Shown piece by piece: positions 51,395-62,837 of a stretch of 64,000 bases of DNA. This stretch comes from Physcomitrium patens. Taxonomy: Eukaryota; Streptophyta; Bryopsida; Funariales; Funariaceae. The notes below the pieces were generated by a model. It was not told the origin of the DNA. It did no database searches and worked only from the letters and a program-made list of their open reading frames with translations. The stretch spans positions 9,779,211 through 9,843,210 of the forward strand of contig NC_037264.1 in assembly GCF_000002425.4 (NCBI RefSeq), read 5' to 3'. Numbering within the stretch: position 1 is the first letter of the stretch; every line of letters starts with the position of its first letter. Both the position numbers and the translations under genes were made by a program.

Positions 51395-54300
51395 AATACA
51401 TGTCTTACAAAGTCAACACATTTTAGAGGTCCTATAGGACATTGCTATGTAGCTCCTAGTTAAGAGTATATATGGAGGCAAGAATAAAGCCTTCTTTATT
51501 CTTGTCTATGTCTTTCTCATTCTTAGTCTTGTTTCAAGACTTTCTAATCTTCTTATCTTTGGCAATAACCATTCTAGTTTAATACTCTATCATCTTTGAG
51601 TGACTTTTTAGTTCTTTTGAATGATACAAGAATGTATTGAGGATTTCTTTTTTCAAGATTCATATCCTTGATAGTTTGATAAGAATGCTAATTGATTCTT
51701 CCTGTCTTGTTTTAGAAGTGAATAGATCATTTCACTTCTATTGTTATATTTTAAAAGTTGTAGACTATCCACCTTTAAATAAATAATCTTATTTTTTAAT
51801 ACTAATTTTTTTCTTAAAGAGAATAAATTATCTTTCTTTATAAAAAATTTTATTTAATACTAGAGGTTACAAATTATCTTCTTCTAATTTAATTTTTTAA
51901 ATTTATTTGAATTATCTATAGAAAAAAAGATTATGGATGTAACTCTCAACAGAAGTGAAAATAGATTAGTAACTATTGCAGATCTTCACAAGCTTGTGAA
52001 TTCTCTAAGAATTGAAATTTTACATATTTCCAATATAAACCAGAGAAATATTATTTCTATATCTGGGAAAGAAGTTCAGAGTCTATGTCAAGAAGTTGTA
52101 CAGTTGAAAGAAGCAAGTAGAAAATTTTAGAACCAAATCAAAAAAGTTTTATTTCTATAAGTACGATAGAGATAAGGATTAGTATACTCGAGAAGTTTAA
52201 TAGAACAAAATTAAAATTTCAAGGATTTTTGCAAGAAATCAAGTTAAATCTAAGGTTACATCTCTTTCAATATCATGATGGATTTATTCAAGTTGGATTC
52301 ATAGGCACACTTCTACTTGGAAGTATTCTCTCTTGGTTTACATCTTTGATAGAAGATGATTCATAACTCTTACATGATTTGAATTCATTCTCAGAAGTGT
52401 TTACGGCCACATTCAAAGAAAATGATCAAGAACGAGTAATAGAGACCAAGTTCTTATCTTTAGAATAAGGTTCACAATCAAGAACCATATATGGTACTAA
52501 ATTCTAATATCTTTCTTGTGATGTGGACTAGAATGACAAAATCCTTATCAATCAATTTTGATATGATTTAAAAGACAACATCGAAGATTTATTATTCACA
52601 ATATTAAAAGCAAAATCTTTAAAATAATTTATTGCTCAAGCCATTGCATATGACAATCAATTATTTGAAAAACATCAAGAATAAAGACTTGCCTAAAGAA
52701 AAATAAGTCAAGTAACAATAATAGCTCAAAAGTTTTTTAAAACCTATTTATTAAGAGTGGAATCAATGTAAATTGATATGGTGTATTTTAAATCCCTCAC
52801 AAAGTAAGAAAAGACTTGACATTGTCAAGAGGGTTTATACTTATATTATTGAGAAGCTAAGTACACTACTCAATATTGTCTAAAGAAATAAAGTAATCAC
52901 AAAATGAAGAGCATAATTGCCAAAAAAGACAATGTGTCAAAAAATGAGTTTTTTGAGCTACAATAAGCACTATGTGGTTGGAATTATGTGCAATACCAAA
53001 TAAAGGTCATATTCTCTCTTTAAATCTCTTATCTTGCTTTATAATAAATATCTGTTTAGGACCTAAAAATCACAAAGACTTTATATTATTAGATTTAGGA
53101 GCCTTAGCCTATTTTATAAACAAAGACTTTGTTAAAAAAATATTCTTTTTTTAATCAAGAAAATTAAATTCATACATATAAAAGTCATAAATAATAATTT
53201 GTTTTCTTTTAGAGATATTATGTATGAAACTATTCCTTTAGATGTAGGAATTAAAGATCATAATATTATAGTAATATTTAATGTGATAAATTATTTTTTT
53301 TATTCAATTATTTTAGGATTATCGTGGTTAAAAAAAATATAATCCTCAAAAAGATTGAATTTCTTGTAATTTTAATTTTTTGATATTTTAATCCAAAATC
53401 CTATTAATCAAGGAAAAATACACAAGTTTAATATATCCAAACCTTTATTGATAGAAGTGAAAGCTTTCATATATGCCACAAAAGAAGGAACATCTTTTGT
53501 TATATATGCCATGTCTATTTTTCATGGTGAAAAGATGTCAAGTGATATTTTTAGCTAATATTGAAATTTTGAAGATATTTTTGGAATAAAAAATATAAAT
53601 ATATTTTTTTTAAATCATCTACCATATGATTATTCAATTGATCTATAAAAAAAATCTCAACCACCATTTGGATTAATTTATAACTTATCATAGAATGAGT
53701 TGGCTACACTAAAAGAATATACTAACAAAAATTTAGCTAAAAACTTCATACATCATTCAAAACCTCTGGCAGGAGCTCTTATCTTATTTATAAAAAAAAT
53801 GATGGATCTCTACAAATACGTATAGACTATCGAGGACTTAATAAGATCACCATCAAGAATAGATATCCTCTACCTTTGATTTTAAGACTTCTTGATCATC
53901 TAAATTAATCAAAGATCTATATAAAAATAGATCTACAAAGAATTTATAATTTGATATGCATTAAAAAAGGAGATGAATGAAAAAATATATTTTGAATTAA
54001 ATATGAGCATTTCAAATATAATATCATGCCTTTTGGATTCACAAATATACCAAATACTTTTCAACATCTAATTAATGATGTCTTTGATGAATTTCTTGAT
54101 AATTTTGACAATTATTATTTGGATGACAACTTAATCTACTTTAAGAATACAAAAGAATATGAAATTCATATTTAACATGTATTATAAAAACTTATAGATG
54201 CAGGATTATATGCCAAGTTAAAAAAAAGTGTATTCTACATTATTGAAGTTAATTTTTTAGAATATATTATTATCAACAAAAGACTAATAATAGATCTAAA

Positions 54301-56525
54301 AAAGTCTATACTATTATACATTAGAAGATTTTAAGAATAATAAGACACATACAATGCTTTTTAAATTTTGCCAATTATAATTGAATCTCCATCAAGAATT
54401 TTTCTCAAGTTACAACCACACTTACATATTTGACTTGTAAAGACAAATTTGAGTGGAATAAAGAAGCCAAAGCATTATATGATGGTTTAAAAATAGAATT
54501 TACTTTTGTACCAATCTTATATCATATTGACTTTTCTAAAGCATTTTTTATGAAAAAAAATACATCAGACTTTGCTTTAGGTGCACTATTGTTACAAATG
54601 AGAGTAGATGACAAATTCCATCTGATAGCTTTTTATTCTAAGAAATTTTCAGTGATCAAGATGAATTATAAGATTTACAATAAAGAGCTTCTTGAAATCA
54701 TGGATTCTTTTTAAGAATAACATCATTATCTAGAAGATACCTCAAGTCCAGTCACCATGTATATGAATCATAAGAACCTCAAGTATTTTATATTGGCATG
54801 TGTTTTGAATTGTTGTTAAGCTTGTTGGAGCATGTCTTTATGAAGATTTGATTTCAAGTTTATTTATTGACTTAAAAAATAATAAGATTTATTGGACGTT
54901 CTTTTAAGACATCTTTACTTTGCACCAAAAGAAAGAAATGTATCTTTTGGTCAACAAAGAATGATTTTCTTTAAGTCAAAGTATTTTCATCTTCAAGCAA
55001 TAAAATCAATACTAACTATTGATTCAACTTTTATCAAGCAAATTCAATCAAATATGTCTTTTGATCGTCTAATTCATGATATTAAGAATACATCTTTTAA
55101 GTCTTTTGATACTTCCAAGTTTGAGTTCAAGAACAACCTACTCTATTTTGAAGGATGATTATATATTTCAAAAGACAAGGCATAATTATATATTTTTTAA
55201 GTTCATCAAGATTTTTTAATAGTTGGATATTTTGGATACAACAAGACTTTAGAGCTAATATTGAAAGATTTTTAATGGCATTAAATATAAAAAATAGTCA
55301 AAGAATTTGTACAATAATGTAATAATTTTTCAAGATCCAAAACTCCTTGCCATTGATCTTATGGGCTTCTTTAGCCATTATCTATTCCAAAATAACCATA
55401 GTCTTCTGTTTCTATAGATTTTTATCATGGATCTTTTAATCTCAACTTTGTATGATTCTATATTTATGATAGTAGATCATTTTACCAAGATGGCTTATTT
55501 TATACTATATACAAAATCTATCACTTATGAAGAAACAACTAAGTTTTTTTGACAACATCTATTGCTATCATGGATTGTTTAAAGATATCATATTGAATAA
55601 AAGAACCTCATTTGTATCAAGATTTTAAAAAATTCTTTTTAAGATTTTAAAGGTATAAATAAAGCTCTCTTTGGCTTTCTATCTTCAAATTAATGAGCAA
55701 ATAAAATAGATAAATTAAATTTTATAACAGTATTTAAGATATACCATCAATTATTATGAAGTTGATTTGATAATTTTTTTGCCATTGATAAAGTTTGCAT
55801 ACAATAATTCAATACATTCTTCTATTCAATAAACACCCTTCTTTATCAATTATGGTTATCATCTACAACTTGATACTTTTGACTTTTTAAAAATTGATAA
55901 TCCTGTGGTAGAAGATTTGACAAATCATTTGTTAGACTACATGGAACAATAAAGGTCATATTAAAAAAAACTCAAGAACAACAAAATATCAATATATATG
56001 CCTATCACAAGGAACAACCAAAATTCAATGTGGGTGATAAGACATGATTCTTTTATTGCAATGTTAAGACTACTTGTCTTTGAGACAAGTTGAACTATTA
56101 TAAATTTGGATTTTTTCTTATTTTTGAATAAGTCAATTTTGTTACTTATTGATTACATTTATTGGAATCTATAAAGATCATTTTTATATTTTACATGTCT
56201 CTTCTTAAGCCATATAAGACAATGAATATCTCAAAAAGAAGACAAATGCCACCTCCTCCTCTAAAAATGAATAATAATTAAGAGTTTGAAGTAGAAGAAG
56301 TCTTAAATTCAAGGCAATGCCAAAATAGGTTAAAATATCTTGTTCATTGGCATAGATATGATATTAGTGAATGCACATAGAAGTCAATAAAGAAGCTTGC
56401 AAATGTAGTAAAGAAGGTTGAGGCTTTTTATCAAGAACATCCATCAAAATCAAGATGAAGAATTGCAAGATCCATAAAAGTTGATAACCTCTCCTTGATG
56501 AATTCATTCTTAGAAGGAGAAGTAA

Positions 56526-57049
56526 TTTCATAGACATACATACTTATTTTAATATTTATCTATATAATTAGATAAAAATAAATAAAAATAGATTTATTTT
56601 AAAATATTTTATAAAAAAACTTCCTAAAAGCTATATAGATATTGCTTTGACTTTATATATGTTTGATAGTAGGTTAGAAACTTGGTCAACAAGTTAATCA
56701 CATGTTCATAGCTTGTGGAATAAGCTAATTATGTGGTATATATATAAAAAAACTTACCTTACAAGTTAAAATATGTATCTTACAAAGTTAACACGTTTTG
56801 GAGGTCCTATAGGACATCACCACGTAGCTTGTAGTTAAGAGTATATATAGAAGTAAGAGTGAAGCCTACTTCATTCTTATCAATGCCTTTCTAGTCCTTA
56901 GTATTATTTTGAAGACTTTCTAGTCTTCTTGATTTTGACAATAGCTATTCTAGTTTAATACTATATCATCTTTGAGTAACTTTTTAATTCTTTTGAGTGA
57001 TAGAAGAATGTATTGAGGATTTCTTTTTCCAAGATTCATGTCGTTGATA
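56526..57049 (+). repeat. 3' LTR of copy D
   Basis: About 524 bp, aligned by eye along its length with the LTRs of B and E; it keeps the block AGGTCCTATAGGACAT near its middle. Strong decay. Confidence 0.82.
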
Positions 57050-58760
57050 TTTCTTTTCTAATAATGAGAATTGTCTTTCTTAGTACATCTACATATAATA
57101 TATTGTCATGATATAACATGGCTAATGAAGAAAAGAGAAAAGAAAATATTATAATATAAAAGATCTCATTTAAAAATATTATAGCTAATTATCTTTAAAA
57201 TATAGATAATAGTCAAAAAGATAGTAAAACTAAAGGATGCTAATACTATGTTTTACATAATAGGCTTCTACTTACTTTGTAAGACCATAAATTAGGAAAA
57301 ATATAATAGATTGGAAAATTAAAAAATATAGATAAGTGAATAAGAGAATTAAGAATAGATTTTAGCAAAATTTACCTTAAGAAGCTGAAAATTAATATCT
57401 AGAAAGAACCAGTTGTAAACTTGAATCAAAATCAGATCTTTTTGCACAAAACCACATACCTATAGTAACTCTAAAGTTTTTTGGTAAATTGGAGGGCAAG
57501 ATTTGATAGCAGACTTAAAAAGAGATTATTAAGCATTAATTTCATATTAATTAAATCAATATTGAGTTTTTGAAAGGATTTCAAAATTAATAATATTCTT
57601 GGTTAGTTTATATTTTTAGAAATAAAAATATATTTATAAATTTGAGGCTTTCTTGAGTTTTGTGGTGTATGTATAAGTGTATTTTGGATAGTGTATTGGT
57701 GTACTAGTTGTTAATATGTGTGCAAATTTTGAAATCAATCAAATGGTTAGATCAAAGTGTGTAAAGGTTTTTATAGGTTGACGTCTCAAAAATTGGAGTT
57801 CAAGGATTAATGAGTATTTCTAAGATTTTTAGCAATTACCAATTGGATTGAAGTAATTTTTTTTGTATAATACTAGATTTAGTTTTTAATATTTTAGGTG
57901 AAATTTAGAAGAAATTCAATGGTTCAAGAAAGAAATATTGGTACTAGAAGTTTAATATTCAAATTGGAGTAGGAGGCTGTTTAAGACTTAATTGGATTAT
58001 CTTGAATTTCTTTCTATTAGTAAGTACAATTGATTTCATCTTTCTTATACTTATTTCTAACTAAGATATTAAAAATTATAATTTTTTTGAATTTATATCA
58101 ATAATTCAATCATTAATTATTGAGGTTCCAATTTGCTATAGGATCTGGTTTAGGGATTTTTCGACCATTTGGTTAGGACTTAGAATTTGGTCTAAGATTT
58201 GATTAGAATTAGGATTTGTTTGGAATTTTGTTTAAAACTTGACTAAAAATTAACTAGGATTTGTCTAGGATTTGTTTACAATTTAGGATTTATTTAGGAT
58301 TTCATTAGGGCTTGACATAGGATTTAATTAAGATTCAATTAAGATTTCAATTAAGATTTGATTTAAGATTTGGTTAAGATTTATTTAAGGTTTTAATTAG
58401 GATTAAATTAAAGTTTATATTTCTAGTATTTTAAAAAGATTCTTTATTATTTCTTTAAAAGTTTATATTTCTAATATTTTTTTGAGATTATTGTTATTTC
58501 TTTAAAAGTTTATTTCTATATTTATTTAAGCTTTCTTATTAATTTTCTTTGAGTTTAATTTGGAACTTCTTTTTTTTTCTCTTATAACTTCTTTTAAATT
58601 TATTTTGGATGGTCAAATTTTGATCAAGATTATTAAGGTCTATTTAAGATTATTCAAGATTCTATTAGACTTGATAGGATTGTTCTTGTATTTCTACTTA
58701 TCTTCCATAGTTAGGCACCCAATGCATTCTCAAGTAAGAATACATGTAGTATAACAATAT
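57050..58760. repeat. Long dispersed repeat, copy 1, with degenerate GGATTTAATTA array
   Basis: Three blocks recur at 62838-64000: block a (about 57120-57400), block c (about 57700-57930) and block b (about 58150-58760). Block b begins with a degenerate tandem array of AGGATTTAATTA-like units (about 58150-58400) and ends with an AAGAATACATGTA-containing sequence shared by both copies. No coding sequence is recognised. The element class is unknown; it could be the LTR or untranslated part of another retroelement. Confidence 0.6.
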
Positions 58761-59050
58761 TTTTTTCAATATTGCAAAAATAATCTTTTTAAAGATAGAA
58801 TAGAATTTTAAATTTAGATTGTGTTATTTATCTACTATTTTAAAATTATATTGTAATTTTAGAAAAATTAACATTCAATTTTTTTTTCATTATTTTTGAA
58901 TTTTATTGTCATTTTATTATATACAAATGTTTTTTTTTTACTTCATGTTGATCTTTCTAAAAAATAGAACTTTCTAAAAATTTTATTAAAACAAAAAATA
59001 TTCAAATATATAATGCATTTTTCATCATTCAATTTTGAAATACATTCTTC
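58761..59050. other. AT-rich stretch, no gene seen
   Basis: Very AT-rich sequence between the dispersed repeat and the Helitron remnant. No supported frame. Confidence 0.5.
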
Positions 59051-59079
59051 TATTATTCATTTTAATTTATTATAAAATC

Positions 59080-60050
59080 ATTCCATATGCTCTACAAGCA
59101 TTTTATTTTTAGCATTTTTGTTCTAATTTCTTTGTTACAACAGCATCAATGAAAAATTTGCTAGTATTTTGCTTGATTTCTAAAGAATTTCATCAAAATA
59201 AATAAATAAATAAATAAAATCCTTTATCTAATTTCTCTCTTTTTGTTGGTTTCTCAATTCCATAATTTTGAATAAATTAATGATCCACATCATTATAAAA
59301 GCTTTCTTTAAACTTGTCTCATAGCTCTTTTGGATATATAAATAAAATTTGAAAAAGAATGATTGCAAAAAATGTTCTTAATTACTTCCATGTTTTTATT
59401 TTTTTATGAATTTTTAAGATTTTCTTTATGAATTTGTTGCAATGCACCTCTTTTCTATTGACCACTATATCTTTCATTTCTTCTGCCTTCATTCTATTGT
59501 TTGACATAAAAATTGCAACCTCATTAGAAGTTGGAAGTTTATAATATCTTTTATTAACATCTTTACTAAAATAAAGATGCATGTATATACTATCAATGCT
59601 CTCTTTTCTTTTTTTCTTTTTTTGGAAAATATTTTTTTAAGCTTGTTGACAAAGTAAAAAAAATGCATGATATTCTTTCAAACATTTTTAAAGCTCCCAT
59701 ATTATTTGAATTGACAAATTGCATTATGCACTATTCTTATTTTATATATAATATTAAAAGTATAAATATAAAGTTTCATATAACTTGCTTCTACACCTTA
59801 TTTTGATAAAAGATTATCCATTTGATGCCAAAGCTCTCTAAGTATGCAAAAGCTATATAGACCATATCCTTGCAAGATAGTATTATCAACTTTTGCACCA
59901 AGTACTGTAAATGTATGTACAACATTATATTATTAAATAGTCTTTTGAAACTCCTTGCTTTATTAATCTTATCAATCAAGTAGTTGTATAATTGATAATG
60001 GAGGACCTTCAAGAAGTAAAAGTTTAATCTTTCAAAAAAAATAATATGTA
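59080..60050 (-). pseudogene. Decayed Helitron replication-helicase (Helitron-like N-terminal domain)
   Basis: Helitrons are rolling-circle DNA transposons whose RepHel protein begins with a conserved Helitron-like domain. Here, on the minus strand and in family order, I see HTFTVLGAKVDN (about 59884-59919), then LYSFCILRELWHQMDNLL just downstream, resembling the family pattern GPYxFRIxGxLYHxxGSLLP. These are followed by LPTSNEVA (59511-59534, family YNLPTxSEVA), KDIVVNRKE and FIKKILKIH (family RDIIV...LQRINELH), and FFIDAVVTKKLEQK (about 59115-59157, family LFQQFIVDAxVxIEQxRL). The pieces lie in different frames with stops between them, so the gene is dead. The HUH nuclease and helicase parts are not seen, and neither terminus was located. 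Confidence 0.68.
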
Positions 60051-60697
60051 GCAAATTATAGATTTGATTTTATTAATAGTATTATTTTTTCATCTATTTA
60101 ATAAAAATCTTTGTAATATAGATATTAAACGTCTATATTTTCAACATTATAATAACCTTTTAATCTTTTTTTTTATTATGATATTCATGACAAAGTTATT
60201 CTACTTGTTTACCAATTTTTATAATTACATCCTTTCTTTAAGCTCTCTCTCAATTTCTTTAATGTTATTGTATAAGTGCTATAAGAGAGAATATTTTAAC
60301 TTGTCTTTGTATTCTTTCACATTTTTTATGCTATTGTTGAGCAATTACTCTCCAATTAATTCTAATCATTTTCAAAGCTAGATTGCTAACAAGACAGATT
60401 CAACTAGACCAATATAATAAACTTGGTATCAAAAATTAAAATTAAAACAAACTTGTAAGTATCAAAATTTTACCTTCATAAAATTCTAATAAAACCACAT
60501 TGCTCAAGTATTTGAATATAATTATATAATACTTAAATAAAAATGAAGACATATAACTTAATTAATCAAATTATAATTCCATAATATTTTGATAATATAT
60601 TATAATAATACAAAAATAAAGATCTTATATCTATATATCTCTATTAATTATATTTAAACAAGTAGAGTAACCTCATAATTGAATTTAAGAAGTCTTT
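60051..60697. other. AT-rich stretch, possibly upstream part of the Helitron
   Basis: On the minus strand a Lys/Arg/Glu/Gln-rich stretch near 60230-60400 could be the basic region often found before the Helitron-like domain, but it is too decayed to be sure. A plus-strand frame at 60064-60381 is hydrophobic only because of AT bias. Confidence 0.3.
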
Positions 60698-62526
60698 GTA
60701 CTACAGGTATAAAAAAAGCAAAGATTTATTGTTGAAGAAGTTTGATAGAACAAGATCAAAATTTTGATGATTTCCATAATAAATCAAGCTCTATTTAAAG
60801 TTACATCCTTCCTAATATTCTCATGTATTTACTCAAGTTGGATTCAGAGGGATTCATATTCAAAAGAATTATCTCTTAATTTGTATTTTTAATGAAAAAA
60901 GATTCATGACTCTTATATAATCTAAATTCATTCTTGGAAGTATTTATAGCTAGATTTTAAAATAGTGATTAAAAAATGGTGCTTTAATTTGATTTTTGCA
61001 TTATAGAAATATTATTAGAATTTCTGAAATTTATTTAGAATTTATATAGAATTTAAATAAGAAATTTTTAGAAAAAAAAATCTAGACTTTTGTAAAATTG
61101 AGTTTTTTCCATCTTGGGAGCTATTATGAAGAAATAGAATAAGATTTGAAGGCCATACAAGTATCTTAGGCTAATTAAATATTTTAAAAAATTATGATGA
61201 ATTTAAAATTATAAAAATATTAGCTTTACTAGTAGAAAATAGGAGGACTAGAAGCTAGTTTAGTCCTTGTAAGAAGGGAGGTGCACAGGTGCCACATAGA
61301 TTGTAGCACCTTAAGTGTAGTTAGGAGGATAAGACTAAGGCCTTGTGACCTCTCTTAGAAATCCAATACATTGCATGTGAGCCTTCATGAGGCTCAAATC
61401 CNNNNNNNNNNNNNNNNNNNNNNNNNNNNNNNNNNNNNNNNNNNNNNNNNNNNNNNNNNNNNNNNNNNNNNNNNNNNNNNNNNNNNNNNNNNNNNNNNNN
61501 NTAAGTAAGTTGTCTTCCATGTAAAATATTTTTAATTAAATTTTTATTTATTTACTCACTATCTTTAAACCTCCATAACTTATTCATAATAATTTAAATT
61601 TATATATTTTTTATATTATTAAAAATCTAAGAAAATTAAAATTTTAAAAACATATATTTTTAAATTTTTATTTTTATTTTTATTAAATAAAAACTCAATA
61701 AATAGATTTTGATTAAGTTTTGGATTTTATAATTACTTGATTTTATTTATTTCACATGTTTTGTATTTATTCTTCTTTTTTTCTTGTTATTTGCTTCTTT
61801 CACTTCACCACCAATTACAAATAATTTTTAATTGAGACCATCTTGTAATTTGAATCGATAGATAAAATTTACTTTCATATATATATATATATATTGTTGA
61901 ATTCTCAAACCTTACTTGTAACATGGATTAGAATGATAAAGCCTTTTTAAATTAATTTTAATATCGAATAAATAATAATATCAAATATTTATTATTAAAA
62001 ATACCAAAAATAAATTTATTAGAATAATTCATTGTAAAAGCTATTATATGTAATAATTATTTTTTCAAAAGATGCCAAAAACAAAGATTTGATTAGAAAA
62101 GACTAATCAAATGTCATGATGAAAACTTCTAAGTTTCTAGAAATTTATTTATCAAACTTGAAATTTATGAAATTGATATGATACATTTTAAATTTCTTGT
62201 TTAGTAAAAGAAGACTAGATATTATTAAAAAGAATTATACTTATATTATAAAGAATCTAAACACATTAGCCACCATTGTCCAAAGAAGCAATGTAATCAA
62301 AAAATAAAGAATATGGTTATAAAAGAGGATAATATATTAAAAAATGAATTTTTCTAGCTATAATAGGAATTACATGCTTAAAATCTACTTTAATACCTAA
62401 TAAAGATTCTATTCTCTCTTTAGATCTTTCACCTTATTGTACAATAAATGTTTGCTTAGAACCAAAAAATTACAAAGTTTCTAACTTATTAGATTTAAAA
62501 GCCTCAACTTATTTTATAGAAAATAT

Positions 62527-62571
<45 letters not shown>

Positions 62572-62830
62572 GTAAAAAAAGTAAGTCCATACATATAGAA
62601 GTCATAAATGATTGTTTGTTATTTTTTGAAGATGTAATCCATAAAATTATTTCTATCAAGATAGAAATTAATAGATATAATGGCTTAGTAATAATTGATG
62701 TTTTTAAATCTCCTTAAAATTTAATCATTTTAAATTTATTGCAGCTAAAAAAGTATAATCTTTGAATAGACTAAATTTTTTAGAATTTCAATTGTTTCTA
62801 TAGCAATTTTGTATCATAATATAGTCATTA
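60698..62830 (+). mobile_element. Copy F: chromovirus gag-protease fragment interrupted by other DNA
   Basis: Two pieces of the dominant family: gag at about 60725-60985 (KKFDRTRSKF-like start matching copies B and E), and gag to protease at about 61897-62830 (with the CCHC region near 62240-62290 and the protease start near 62380). In copy E the same two points are only about 70 bp apart, so about 0.9 kb of unrelated sequence, including a 100-N gap, lies between them here. No LTR is seen. Heavily broken and AT-biased, similar in decay to D and E. Confidence 0.72.
61402..61501. other. Assembly gap (100 N)
   Basis: Exactly 100 N, inside the sequence that interrupts copy F. True length unknown. 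The left flank (about 61250-61400) is notably more GC-rich than its surroundings. Confidence 0.98.
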
Positions 62831-62837
62831 GGTAAAA

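Larger units (their letters stand above)
38737..57049 (+). mobile_element. Copy D: oldest, outermost chromovirus of a three-layer nest
   Basis: Copy D is the host of the nest. Its 5' LTR is split into 38737-38980 and about 51395-51673 by the insertion of copy B. Its internal part runs 51674-56525: gag (about 51910-52950), protease (about 52972-53500), reverse transcriptase (about 53690-54420), RNase H (about 54430-54850), integrase (about 54990-56215) and chromodomain (about 56270-56455), then the 3' LTR (56526-57049). Without the insert it is roughly 5.9 kb. It is broken in dozens of places and AT-biased; its two LTRs differ at roughly a quarter of positions by eye. Unlike B, C and E it has no further frame between chromodomain and LTR. 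Confidence 0.88.

Noticed and set aside
58150-58400. Possible interstitial telomere array (TTAGG-like words)
   Set aside because: Units vary in length and do not contain TTTAGGG in tandem; treated as part of a dispersed repeat.
59791-60381. Frames of 87 and 105 codons with hydrophobic composition
   Set aside because: Composition follows AT bias; the minus-strand signal here is in another frame and belongs to the Helitron-like domain.
61335-61520. Frame crossing the run of N at 61402-61501
   Set aside because: Mostly assembly gap; no real protein evidence.
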